From JANNFX01 sp031380225 (GTDB lineage: Bacteria; Pseudomonadota; Alphaproteobacteria; Rhizobiales; Hyphomicrobiaceae): a DNA stretch of 30,270 bases. Below, piece after piece: positions 8,653 through 15,979 of this stretch. The notes beneath the pieces were generated by a model. That model saw only the letters and a list, made by a program, of their open reading frames with translations, ran no database searches and was not told the DNA's origin. The stretch covers positions 1-30,270 of the forward strand of contig JANNFX010000171.1 of NCBI GenBank assembly GCA_031380225.1, read 5' to 3'. A program made the position numbers and the translations under genes. Within the stretch, counting starts at the first letter, position 1; each line of letters begins with the position of its first letter.

Positions 8653-8818
8653 AGACCTGCCTCTGTACCTGTACTTGCCTAGTTGCCGGTGTTCCGGCTT
8701 AGAAAGCTAAGGTATCGCAGACACCTAAAAGTTACCTGAATAGATACAGTAAAAGAATAGTTATGGGGGGTGCCGGATAAGGAATTATTTATCGGGACTA
8801 GCTGGCATTTGTATCAAC

Positions 8819-9898
8819 TTATGCCCGCGCTGCTTGCATATCTGTTCGGCTTGGCAATTGTAACATGAAGCCGTTGAGAGGCCGGAAATAGGCGTCGACC
8901 ATGTCTTGGGTCACATCCTGCAGGCGTGACGGCTGCCATTTCGGGGCATTGTCTTTGTCGATCAGAAGCGCACGCGCGCCTTCGTGAAAATCATGGCCAT
9001 CAAGAAAATTTACGCCAAGCCGGTAGTCCATCTCTAGTGTCGCACGCAGATCGCGGTTGCGGCTGTCCAAAATGTGACGATGCGTAACCTTTAGTGAAAG
9101 TGGCGCGCGCGCTTTCAGGTCGCTGACGACGGCAGCTGCCCAGTCTTGATCCGCGCCCTTGGAGCTTTCCAAGCGCTCGATAATTTCTTCGACCGTTGGG
9201 GCCGAAAAACAACGCGCAATGGTTTCTGTGTGGGTTTCCAATTCACCGCGTCCCGGATCTTCTTGCCGGTCGTCAAGCACCGGATCAACACATTGCGCGT
9301 CTGCCAGCAAGACTTTGATCTCGTCAAACCGGGCTGCAGGGATCGTGTGCGTTGCAAGCCCCAATCGATAGGCATCGGCGCGGCTGGCGCTGCGGCCCGT
9401 AAGACCGAGATAGAGACCGGCTTCATCAGGCATTCGCGCTAAAACGTGGCTGGCACCGACATCGGGGAACAAACCGATCAGTGTTTCGGGCATCGCGAAC
9501 GAATAACCCTCGCCCGCAACCCGGTGGGTGCCATGCAGCGATAGGCCAACGCCGCCGCCCATGACCATGCCGTTGATCAGCGAAATCACGGGCTTCGAAA
9601 AACACTCGCAGCGCCAATTCAGCGAGTATTCGTTGGCGAAAAGCCGGCGGCCCGCCTCAATATCGGATTTGGCTGTTGCCACCACTTCACGAACATCAGA
9701 ACCCGCCGAAAAAGCCTTGGGCGACGCCGATTGCACCACCACACAATAGGCCTGTGGATCGCGCGCGGCCTTGACCAAAATTCTGTCAAAGCTCTGGCGC
9801 ATAGCCTCTGTTAAAGCATTGAATGCTTTGGGCCGGTTGAGGGTCACCAATGCCATCGCACCCTGCATCTCAAAGTCGAGGTCGGATGTGGTGGTCAC
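8819..9898 (-). CDS. 3-hydroxyisobutyryl-CoA hydrolase (enoyl-CoA hydratase/isomerase family), 359 aa
   Basis: This crotonase-fold thioesterase of valine catabolism converts 3-hydroxyisobutyryl-CoA to 3-hydroxyisobutyrate in the cytosol. The N-terminal part shows LVTLNRPKAFNALTEAM and the oxyanion-hole strand SPKAFSAGSDVREVV (about residues 59-73). A second oxyanion segment is NGMVMGGGVGLSLHG (about 109-123). The HIBCH-type active-site segment MPETLIGLFPDVGAS contains Glu138 and Asp146. The length of about 360 aa and the C-terminal extension (LEMDYRLGVNFLDGHDFHEG) separate it from simple enoyl-CoA hydratases of about 260 aa. Start is GTG 9896-9898 with AAAGGG upstream; an ATG at residue 11 is a weaker alternative. 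It is divergent from the extensin-like gene and lies upstream of ldtR on the same strand, with no evident functional link. Confidence 0.88.
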   Translation of the reverse strand: MTTTSDLDFEMQGAMALVTLNRPKAFNALTEAMRQSFDRILVKAARDPQAYCVVVQSASPKAFSAGSDVREVVATAKSDIEAGRRLFANEYSLNWRCECFSKPVISLINGMVMGGGVGLSLHGTHRVAGEGYSFAMPETLIGLFPDVGASHVLARMPDEAGLYLGLTGRSASRADAYRLGLATHTIPAARFDEIKVLLADAQCVDPVLDDRQEDPGRGELETHTETIARCFSAPTVEEIIERLESSKGADQDWAAAVVSDLKARAPLSLKVTHRHILDSRNRDLRATLEMDYRLGVNFLDGHDFHEGARALLIDKDNAPKWQPSRLQDVTQDMVDAYFRPLNGFMLQLPSRTDMQAARA

Positions 9899-10051
9899 CG
9901 TGCTGCCCTTTTGCGCGTTTCTATCATTCTAGGCAAAACTGATTAGACGTGCGGCTCACAACCACAAGAGGAAAAACCCGCGCAGCCGCGTTGCACACGC
10001 CGTGATTGCAGGTATACCTCCTCCTGTCAGCTGGCTTTGGACCTCAGGCAC

Positions 10052-11455
10052 ATGTGGCGAAATCTACTGCGCATTATAGCCATAGCCGCTTTTCTGCCGG
10101 CCGCTTTGGCAATGGCTGGCGAAGTGCCAGCACCAGTCAAGAAGCCGCGCGATAAGTCGGGTGCCGCAGATACCCGGCCTGAACCAGCCACGTCCACCGC
10201 AAAGGAAATGCATCATCAGGTACCCTCGGTGCCTGCAGGGGCCATAGCAACCGTGGATGGGCCAAAGTCCAACGAGTCTAAGTCAGAACTGGAAAAGCCA
10301 GGCAACATCACAACTGGCGCCGTCAAGAGCAAGACCAATAGTAAGGCTCCCTCCAACAAGGTTCCAGAGCCAGCCAAAGGCCAAGCCAAAGTCGAAACTG
10401 GCAAGGCTGACACGAAGTCCAAGATTCCAGTTGAGCCGACTGGCAAAACCACACCCGCTGCACCCGCGGCCGTTCCACCGCCAGCGCCACCGGTTGAATG
10501 GACCGGCGCTGAAATCGAAGCTGCAAAGAACCACTGCGCTGCAATTTTAAAAGACATTGACGCGGTCGTCCTGCCGGAGCCGCCGAAACGCGAGGGCGCA
10601 TGTGGAGCCCCAGCGCCGTACCGATTGATCAGCATTGGCAAGTCACCTCAGGTTTCGTTAGACCCGCCGGCATTGCTGACTTGCGATATGGTGGTCGCGC
10701 TCGCGAAATGGATAAAACAAGACTTGCAGCCGCTCGCCAAAAAGCACCTCGGCTCCGATCTCATAAAAATCGAAACCATGAGCGATTACTCGTGCCGCGC
10801 CGCCTATGGCCGCGCTGGCAATAAATGGTCAGAACACGCCTACGCCAACGCTCTCGATATTCGAGGTTTTGTCACAGCCACCGCCGAACGGGCCTATGTT
10901 CTCGAAAGCTGGGGGCCAACCGTGCGGGACGTTGAGGCAGCGCGCCTCGCAGCTGCGAAAGCAGCCGCAGAGAAAGTAGCAGCTGCGAAAGCAGCCGCAG
11001 AGAAAAATGTAGCTGCGAAAGCAGCCGCTGAAAAGGAAAAGACTGGACCTTCGAAAGATGACGCCACGCCTCAACCCGCACCACAAGGTACGCAGACCGC
11101 GACCAGCGCAACACCCAATACGGCAACTACGTCGAGCACCGCCGAATCGAAGCCCAGCTTACTAAAATCGACAATCACACCATTGCCTGACCCAGCCAAA
11201 ACCGGCTTAGGCTTCCAACAACCGTCGCGGCTCGGTGGACCTAAAGACAAAGACAAAGACAAAGACAAAAATAAACTGTCCGATGATGCGCCGACCCTTG
11301 GTCCGAAGGGCCGAATGGCGAAGTTCCTCCATGAGGCGCACGCCAGCGCTTGCAAGATTTTTGGAACCACACTCGGGCCCGAGGCCAACAACGATCACCG
11401 CAATCATTTCCATGTCGACATGGCGCCTCGCAAGGCAACGAAGATTTGCGATTAG
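10052..11455 (+). CDS. Extensin-like C-terminal domain protein, secreted, about 467 aa
   Basis: Exported protein with the bacterial extensin-like_C domain, whose function is not established and is probably cell-wall related. A signal peptide (MWRNLLRIIAIAAFLPAALA) leads into a Pro/Lys/Thr-rich linker (about residues 25-150). The domain begins near EIEAAKNHCAAILKDIDAVV and includes CGAPAPYRLISIG and NKWSEHAYANALDIRGF. It is interrupted by about 110 residues of AAKAAAEK repeats, a Thr/Pro-rich stretch and a KDKDKDKDK run. It resumes at GRMAKFLHEAHASACKIFGT and ends with HRNHFHVDMAPRK. The spacing S-x-H..A-x-D..H-x-H resembles the zinc-ligand layout of M15/VanY peptidases (inference). ATG 10052 is preferred over an in-frame TTG at 10037 because it opens the signal peptide. 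Confidence 0.88.
   Translation: MWRNLLRIIAIAAFLPAALAMAGEVPAPVKKPRDKSGAADTRPEPATSTAKEMHHQVPSVPAGAIATVDGPKSNESKSELEKPGNITTGAVKSKTNSKAPSNKVPEPAKGQAKVETGKADTKSKIPVEPTGKTTPAAPAAVPPPAPPVEWTGAEIEAAKNHCAAILKDIDAVVLPEPPKREGACGAPAPYRLISIGKSPQVSLDPPALLTCDMVVALAKWIKQDLQPLAKKHLGSDLIKIETMSDYSCRAAYGRAGNKWSEHAYANALDIRGFVTATAERAYVLESWGPTVRDVEAARLAAAKAAAEKVAAAKAAAEKNVAAKAAAEKEKTGPSKDDATPQPAPQGTQTATSATPNTATTSSTAESKPSLLKSTITPLPDPAKTGLGFQQPSRLGGPKDKDKDKDKNKLSDDAPTLGPKGRMAKFLHEAHASACKIFGTTLGPEANNDHRNHFHVDMAPRKATKICD
10951..11037 (+). repeat. 30-bp in-frame tandem repeat, about 3 copies
   Basis: Units start at 10951, 10981 and 11011 with the shared core AGCTGCGAAAGCAGCCGC. They encode AAKAAAEK-type repeats inside the extensin-like gene. 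Unit length is a multiple of three, so copy-number change would stay in frame. Confidence 0.92.
11243..11266 (+). repeat. Hexanucleotide microsatellite (AAAGAC)4
   Basis: Four perfect AAAGAC units encode alternating Lys-Asp in the insert of the extensin-like protein. The tract is in frame, so slippage would change linker length, not reading frame. Confidence 0.92.
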
Positions 11456-12033
11456 TGTTCTGGTGGAAATTTTCCTGGCGCGACCTTCTTCGCGGTATCT
11501 TTCTGGTTCCCGGACGCCGCGCTGCACCGATGTCAGACTTGAAAACAATTGCGCCCTGCGCGGCGATCCGGGATCTTTACGGTCGACATCGAATAATGAA
11601 CCTAATGTCCCTTTGAACTATCACCGGTTTAGATCCCGGATAGCCGCGATTGCACCAGTCTCAATTGCTTCGAGATTTATGCGGCGCGGCTTCCGGGAAC
11701 CAAGCGTTAGAGATGGCACGCTCGAACCGGCCTTGCACATTCGACTTATGACTGATGAGTTCGTGAACGGGTTGTTTACATCTCCTGCTGCATAAACATC
11801 AGATGACGGCCGGTTCTAGTTGCGAACAGCTCCCGTTTGCGGGTCGTCTAAGTGTCCGGTAGGCGCGAGCGTCTCAGACGTGACGCGATTATCGGAGCGG
11901 CAAGTGCGAATTGGGCCAGACCGAACCCGGCCAGCGCACTTGCCGCCCCTCATCTTGCTTCTTCAACAGGACTATTTTGATTGATCCTGGTTAGCGGCAT
12001 GCCGATCCGGCTTGCGTCCCGCGCGCCGGCCAA
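11456..12033. other. Intergenic region after the extensin-like gene; no gene recognised
   Basis: No frame here resembles a known family or has a convincing start. It contains a perfect 12-bp inverted repeat (GCGGCAAGTGCG at 11897-11908 and its complement at 11935-11946) with a 26-bp loop. It also contains self-complementary GATCCGGGATC-type motifs at 11566-11576 and 11631-11641. The region may hold the hemB promoter. Confidence 0.5.
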
Positions 12034-12185
12034 CGTAGGTTGGGTAAGCGCGGCCCCTAGACTTGCTTGGGAAACGATTGTGCGTCTGCGCGTAACCCAA
12101 CACGGCTTGAAAAAGTGTTGGGTTACGCGCGGACGAAGCGCTCATTTTCGCTTGTTAAGTTGGGGCCACGCTAACCCAACCTACG
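12034..12185. repeat. 152-bp nested inverted-repeat element (MITE/REP-like) abutting hemB
   Basis: The outer ends are inverted over 24 bp with two mismatches (12034-12057 and 12162-12185), starting CGTAGGTTGGGT. Inside, a 21-bp inverted repeat with one mismatch (12083-12103 and 12115-12135) contains GTAACCCAACAC and its complement, around an 11-nt loop. Inner and outer arms share the GTTGGGTTA/TAACCCAAC core. The right end stops 16 bp before the hemB ATG. No transposase is encoded. Confidence 0.85.
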
Positions 12186-12201
12186 AACCGCGCTGGCATC
12201 A

Positions 12202-13221
12202 ATGGCAACCAAAGACAATTCATCGATCTCCCCCGGCACCTTTCCCGTGATCCGTCCGCGCCGCAATCGCCGCGCGCCGTGGTCACGCAGGCTCGTGTCG
12301 GAAAACACGCTGTCGCCATCGGATCTGATCTGGCCGTTGTTCGTGCTCGAGGGCGAGAACAAGCGCGAAACGATTGCGTCAATGCCGGATGTCGAACGGC
12401 TGTCAATTGATCTGATTGTCGAGGCGGCCAAGGAGGCCGTCGCGCTCGGCATTCCAGCTGTCGCTCTATTCCCCTACACGGACCAGAAACTCAGGACCGA
12501 CGATGCGCGTGAAGCCTTCAATACGGAAAATTTAGTTTGCCGCGCCACCCGGGCCATCAAGAAAGCCGAACTCGATCTCGGCGTCATTCTCGACGTAGCA
12601 CTCGATCCCTACACCAGCCATGGTCATGACGGTTTAGTGCGCGACGGCATCATCTTGAATGATGAGACGGTCGCCGCGCTGGTCAAGCAATCTCTAAATC
12701 AAGTTTCAGCCGGGGCTGATGTTTTAGCGCCCTCCGACATGATGGATGGCCGCATCGGCGCCATCCGCCGCGCGCTGGAAGCCGCTGGCCATACCGATAC
12801 GCAGTTGATGTCCTACGCCGCGAAATATGCCAGCGCCTTCTACGGCCCATTCCGCGACGCGGTTGGATCGTCGTCGACGCTCAAAGGCGACAAGCGTACC
12901 TATCAGATGGACCCAGCCAATACCGATGAAGCCTTGCGGGAAGTCGCGCTCGATATCGCTGAAGGCGCCGATATGGTGATGGTCAAGCCCGGCATGCCGT
13001 ATCTCGATATCGTGCGCCGTGTGTCAGAAGAATTCAAAGTGCCAACGTTCGTCTACCAAGTCTCAGGCGAGTACGCGATGCTGACGGCTGCGGCTCAAAA
13101 CGGCTGGCTCGACGGCGACAAATCCATGCTCGAAAGTTTGCTGGCTTTCAAGCGTGCAGGAGCAAGCGGGATTCTCACTTACTTCGCGCCCAGAGCTGCG
13201 AAGCTGTTGCGCAATTCATAA
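12202..13221 (+). CDS. hemB: Porphobilinogen synthase (delta-aminolevulinic acid dehydratase), 339 aa
   Basis: Condenses two 5-aminolevulinate molecules to porphobilinogen in haem and tetrapyrrole synthesis. The TIM-barrel signatures are clear. The two Schiff-base lysines are in MSYAAKYASAFYGPFRDA (Lys208) and MVMVKPGMPYLDI (Lys262). The metal-site loop reads DVALDPYTSHGHDG. The cysteines of zinc-type enzymes are replaced by Ala133, Asp135 and Asp143, so this is the alphaproteobacterial Mg/K-dependent type. The N-terminal arm RPRRNRRAPWSRRLV supports octamer assembly, as in the family. ATG 12202 gives the usual length. No clear Shine-Dalgarno sequence is visible, because a palindromic repeat element ends 16 bp upstream and probably forms the leader. 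It is convergent with ribA. Confidence 0.97.
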   Translation: MATKDNSSISPGTFPVIRPRRNRRAPWSRRLVSENTLSPSDLIWPLFVLEGENKRETIASMPDVERLSIDLIVEAAKEAVALGIPAVALFPYTDQKLRTDDAREAFNTENLVCRATRAIKKAELDLGVILDVALDPYTSHGHDGLVRDGIILNDETVAALVKQSLNQVSAGADVLAPSDMMDGRIGAIRRALEAAGHTDTQLMSYAAKYASAFYGPFRDAVGSSSTLKGDKRTYQMDPANTDEALREVALDIAEGADMVMVKPGMPYLDIVRRVSEEFKVPTFVYQVSGEYAMLTAAAQNGWLDGDKSMLESLLAFKRAGASGILTYFAPRAAKLLRNS

Positions 13222-13230
13222 CACCCACGA

Positions 13231-13368
13231 TTGTCATCCCGGGGCTTGTCCCCGGGACCCATTCATCGCCGCGTTCGAAATGACGGAATGCGTGTCGACA
13301 TCTCAACATTCCCCATCGCCGGATGCATGTTGCAAATTGGGTCCCGGCAACAAGTGCCGGGATGACAA
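13231..13368. repeat. REP-like inverted pair between hemB and ribA
   Basis: 31-nt arms (13231-13261 and 13338-13368) are inverted copies matching at 27 of 31 positions, starting TTGTCATCCCGG and ending CGGGACCCA. Each arm is itself a hairpin with CCCGG/CCGGG-type stems and a central CTTGT/ACAAG. Mismatches between arms fall in the stems and loop in compensating fashion. The position between two convergent genes suits a bidirectional transcription stop. Confidence 0.88.
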
Positions 13369-13385
13369 CCGGGCTTATTTTGAGT

Positions 13386-14024
13386 TCACGGAATCTTATG
13401 CGCCATGCGTTTGCGCTTGGTTTCGAGATAGCGCTTGTTGTGCTCGCTTGGCGGCACGATCAATGGCACCTGCTCCGCAACTTCGATGCCGTGCGCCGAA
13501 AGCTCTGATGTTTTCAGCGGATTGTTGGTCATCAGCCGGATTTTGTCGAAGCCTAACTCGCGCAAGATATCGGCCGCAAACGCGTAATCGCGCGCGTCAA
13601 TAGGTGATCCGATTTCAAGGTTGGCATCGACCGTATCGAGCCCCTGGTCCTGCAACGCATAGGCGCGGATTTTCTTGAAAAGACCGATGCCGCGGCCTTC
13701 GTGATAGGGCAAATACAGCAACACCCCATTCGGTGTCGTGGTGATGCGGTCGAGGGCGGCTTGCAGTTGCGCATGGCAATCGCAGCGTAACGAATGAAAG
13801 ATGTCGCCGGTCACACAGCCCGAATGCACGCGCACCAACGGCATCGCCGCCGCGTCAGCCCCTTGGCCGCGGTTGATGAGCGCCATGGCTTGTGTGCCCT
13901 CGTCATGCCCTTGATAGGCATGCGCTTCGAGCACGACCTCACGGCCCTTGAAGGCGATGGGCAAAATTGTTTCAGCCGACCAATCAAGATCGAGCTTGAT
14001 GGGCTTTGCCGGCCGGGGCGCCAT
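13386..14024 (-). CDS. ribA: GTP cyclohydrolase II, about 212 aa
   Basis: First enzyme of riboflavin synthesis; it opens GTP to 2,5-diamino-6-ribosylamino-4-pyrimidinone 5'-phosphate with release of formate and pyrophosphate. The zinc-binding segment SGCVTGDIFHSLRCDCHAQL has the Cys-X10-Cys-X-Cys spacing. Further signatures are YLPYHEGRGIGLFKKIRAYALQ-like sequence (catalytic Arg region) and LGFDKIRLMTNNPLK (guanine and phosphate contacts). This is a stand-alone RibA domain with no RibB fusion. ATG 14022-14024 gives the product start MAPRPAKPIKLD with GGAG about 10 nt upstream. An in-frame TTG at 14051 would add nine basic residues and is less likely. It is divergent from ychF. Confidence 0.95.
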   Translation of the reverse strand: MAPRPAKPIKLDLDWSAETILPIAFKGREVVLEAHAYQGHDEGTQAMALINRGQGADAAAMPLVRVHSGCVTGDIFHSLRCDCHAQLQAALDRITTTPNGVLLYLPYHEGRGIGLFKKIRAYALQDQGLDTVDANLEIGSPIDARDYAFAADILRELGFDKIRLMTNNPLKTSELSAHGIEVAEQVPLIVPPSEHNKRYLETKRKRMAHKIP

Positions 14025-14327
14025 TGGGGACCGTCTCCGTTTGCGGCTCAAAAACGCCGCGGTGTTTGTGGCGCGTTGCTGCCACTGGAGCAGGCTTGGA
14101 CCCGAAAAGCCGCCGCCGTCAAGGCGTTGCCCAGCTATTAACGGTTCCCAGTCGCCGCAGCCCTCATCCGGCCTGCCTATACGCCCGCCGCGCGCGTTTC
14201 CCGCATTGATCCCCTGGCCTGGACCGTGTAGCCGGGGGATTCTTCTTTGCGCGCGGCCGCCCCACCAACCCCGCGCGCGAGGCCAATACGCCTACGGCTA
14301 TTGGCTTCATCGTTAAGGATACAACCC
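14025..14327. other. 303-bp divergent intergenic region (ribA / ychF) with hairpin module copy 1
   Basis: It contains a first hairpin (ATCCCCTGGC 14209-14218 with GCCGGGGGAT 14231-14240, one mismatch), then the 35-bp GC-rich core (14245-14279), then a second hairpin (arms 14280-14288 and 14299-14307, 8 of 9 paired). The rest should carry both promoters, which were not resolved. Confidence 0.6.
14245..14279 (+). repeat. 35-bp GC-rich core repeat, copy 1
   Basis: Identical to 23832-23866 in the same orientation. It begins CTTTGCGCGCGGCCGCCCCA and ends CCCCGCGCGCG. GCGCGCGG and CCGCGCGC within it can pair as an 8-bp stem around a C-rich loop. On the minus strand the loop reads GGTTGGTGGGGCGG, a possible two-tier G-quadruplex. 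Hairpins flank it on both sides. Confidence 0.93.
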
Positions 14328-15425
14328 ATGGGTTTCAAATGCGGCATCGTCGGGTTGCCGAACGTCGGCAAGTCGACGTTATTTAACGCGCTGACACAAA
14401 CCGCGCAGGCCGAGGCCGCCAACTACCCATTTTGCACGATTGAGCCCAACGTCGGCGAAGTTGGCGTGCCCGATGAGCGGCTCGACGCGCTGGCCGCTAT
14501 TGCCAGCTCAAAGGAAATCATTCCGACCCGGCTGACCTTTGTTGATATTGCCGGATTGGTGCGCGGCGCGTCAAAGGGCGAGGGGCTTGGCAACAAGTTC
14601 CTGTCACACATCCGCGAAGTGGACGCCGTCGCCTACGTGCTGCGCTGCTTCGAAGATGATGACATCACCCACGTCGAAAATCGCATCGATCCGTTGGCCG
14701 ACGCCGAAGTTGTCGAAACCGAATTGATGCTCGCCGATCTTGAAAGCCTTGAGAAGCGCTTCGGCCCGAACGAAAAGAAAGCCAAAGCTGGCGACAAGGA
14801 AGCCAAGGCATTGACTGGTGTCATGGAAAAAGTCCTGGTCAAACTCCGCGACGGTCAACCCGCGCGCATGGCAGAAATGACCGCGGAAGAAATGCCAATC
14901 TTCAAAGGTCTGCAGCTTTTGACTTCGAAGCCCGTGCTCTATGTCTGCAATGTCGAAGAAAGTGCTGCCGCCAACGGCAACGCCTATTCAAAGCGCGTCG
15001 AAGAGCAGGCCCGGAAAGAAGGCGCGCAAGCGGTCATCATTTCGGCCAAAATCGAAGCTGAGTTTGCTGGGCTTCCTGACGCTGACCGCGCCGAGTTCCT
15101 GAAAGACATGGGCCTCGAAGAGCCGGGCTTGAATAGGCTGATCCGCGCTGGCTACGCGCTGTTGGACCTGGTCACTTATTTCACGGTTGGCCCCAAGGAA
15201 GCGCGCGCCTGGACCATCACCCGCGGCACCAAAGGCCCGGCCGCAGCTGGCGTCATCCACACTGACTTTGAAAAAGGCTTCATCCGCGCTGAAACCATCG
15301 CCTATCCGGACTACGTTGCCTTCAAAGGCGAAGTGGGCAGCAAAGATGCCGGTAAAATGCGGCTTGAAGGTAAGGAGTACGTTGTCCAAGACGGCGACGT
15401 CATGCACTTCCGGTTCGCGAATTAG
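14328..15425 (+). CDS. ychF: Redox-regulated ATPase/GTPase YchF (OLA1 family), 365 aa
   Basis: Translation-factor-class P-loop protein that associates with ribosomes. The order is standard: P-loop GLPNVGKST (residues 8-16), switch/G3 region VDIAGLVRGASKGEGLGNKF, and a coiled-coil insert around residues 125-200 (LADLESLEKRFGPNEKKAK). The base-recognition motif reads NVEE (in LYVCNVEES) instead of NKxD, which gives YchF its ATP preference. A C-terminal TGS-like domain contains ARAWTITRGTKGPAAAGVIH and DYVAFKGEVGSKDAGKMRLE. ATG 14328 is the canonical start (MGFKCGIVGLPNVG) with AAGGA upstream. Longer upstream in-frame starts would translate the repeat module and are rejected. Confidence 0.97.
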   Translation: MGFKCGIVGLPNVGKSTLFNALTQTAQAEAANYPFCTIEPNVGEVGVPDERLDALAAIASSKEIIPTRLTFVDIAGLVRGASKGEGLGNKFLSHIREVDAVAYVLRCFEDDDITHVENRIDPLADAEVVETELMLADLESLEKRFGPNEKKAKAGDKEAKALTGVMEKVLVKLRDGQPARMAEMTAEEMPIFKGLQLLTSKPVLYVCNVEESAAANGNAYSKRVEEQARKEGAQAVIISAKIEAEFAGLPDADRAEFLKDMGLEEPGLNRLIRAGYALLDLVTYFTVGPKEARAWTITRGTKGPAAAGVIHTDFEKGFIRAETIAYPDYVAFKGEVGSKDAGKMRLEGKEYVVQDGDVMHFRFAN

Positions 15426-15432
15426 TAAGCCT

Positions 15433-15565
15433 CGTCATCCCCGCCTCGGGCGGGGATCCGTCTTGCTCGGGTATACCCGTTACGCCAATTTCGAGCCACC
15501 GATCTATAAAGTCGTCAGGAATTCAACTTCTGTTTGACGGGTCCCCGCCCAAGGCGGGGATGACG
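15433..15565. repeat. REP-like inverted pair downstream of ychF
   Basis: 30-nt arms 15433-15462 and 15536-15565 are inverted copies with 28 of 30 matches, starting CGTCATCCCCGCC. Each arm folds as its own hairpin (CCCCGCC/GGCGGGG). The arrangement matches the element at 13231-13368, which shares GTCATCCC and the GGGA-CC tail. Confidence 0.9.
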
Positions 15566-15623
15566 AAACTTGAAAGATTGAATTTGTGGCGGCATACGCA
15601 AAGTCACACTGTTCCCTAGTCCA

Positions 15624-15641
15624 CCCCGGCGCAAGCCGGGG
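15624..15641. repeat. Single REP-like hairpin
   Basis: CCCCGGC and GCCGGGG pair perfectly around a GCAA tetraloop. It lies 58 bp past the inverted pair and 42 bp before the DUF3297 gene. It may be a partial third copy of the REP family. Confidence 0.7.
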
Positions 15642-15683
15642 CCATGAAATCGAGAATCATCTAGAAATACGACGAGGCCCACG

Positions 15684-15932
15684 ATGACCGACACACTTCC
15701 CGACCGGCTTTCGGTCAATCCGAAAAGCCCGCACTACAACGAAGAGCTGATCCAGCGCGATGTCGGTGTGCGCTTCAACGGCGTCGAGAAAACCAACGTC
15801 GAAGAATACTGCGTCAGCGAAGGCTGGATCAAAGTCTCGGCCGGCAAAGCAAAAGACCGGTTTGGCAATGCGTTGACGATCAAACTCACGGGGACGGTGG
15901 AGCCTTATATTAGGGCGGCGAAGGGGACTTGA
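15684..15932 (+). CDS. DUF3297 family protein, 82 aa
   Basis: Small conserved protein of unknown function. The sequence MTDTLPDRLSVNPKSPHYNE, then RDVGVRFNGVEKTNVEEYCV and EGWIKVSAGKAKDRFGNALT, is characteristic of DUF3297. It has no membrane segment or signal and is probably cytosolic. Start ATG 15684 is preceded by GAGG about 7 nt upstream. It is separated from ychF by REP-like hairpins, so it is probably transcribed separately. It converges on the aldolase operon with only a 47-bp gap and no obvious terminator. Confidence 0.88.
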   Translation: MTDTLPDRLSVNPKSPHYNEELIQRDVGVRFNGVEKTNVEEYCVSEGWIKVSAGKAKDRFGNALTIKLTGTVEPYIRAAKGT

Positions 15933-15979
15933 TCCGAACGACCTGCGCTTGCATTCGAGATCGGGGCCACTTCACGGCA

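Noticed and set aside
12331..13221. HemB lacking zinc-site cysteines as an anomaly
   Set aside because: The Ala/Asp version of the metal loop is the normal state for alphaproteobacterial enzymes, so it is annotation detail and not a finding.
14247..14327. N-terminal extension of YchF
   Set aside because: It would translate the GC-rich repeat core and hairpin. The family start MGFKCGIVGLPNVGKST at 14328 has a ribosome-binding site.
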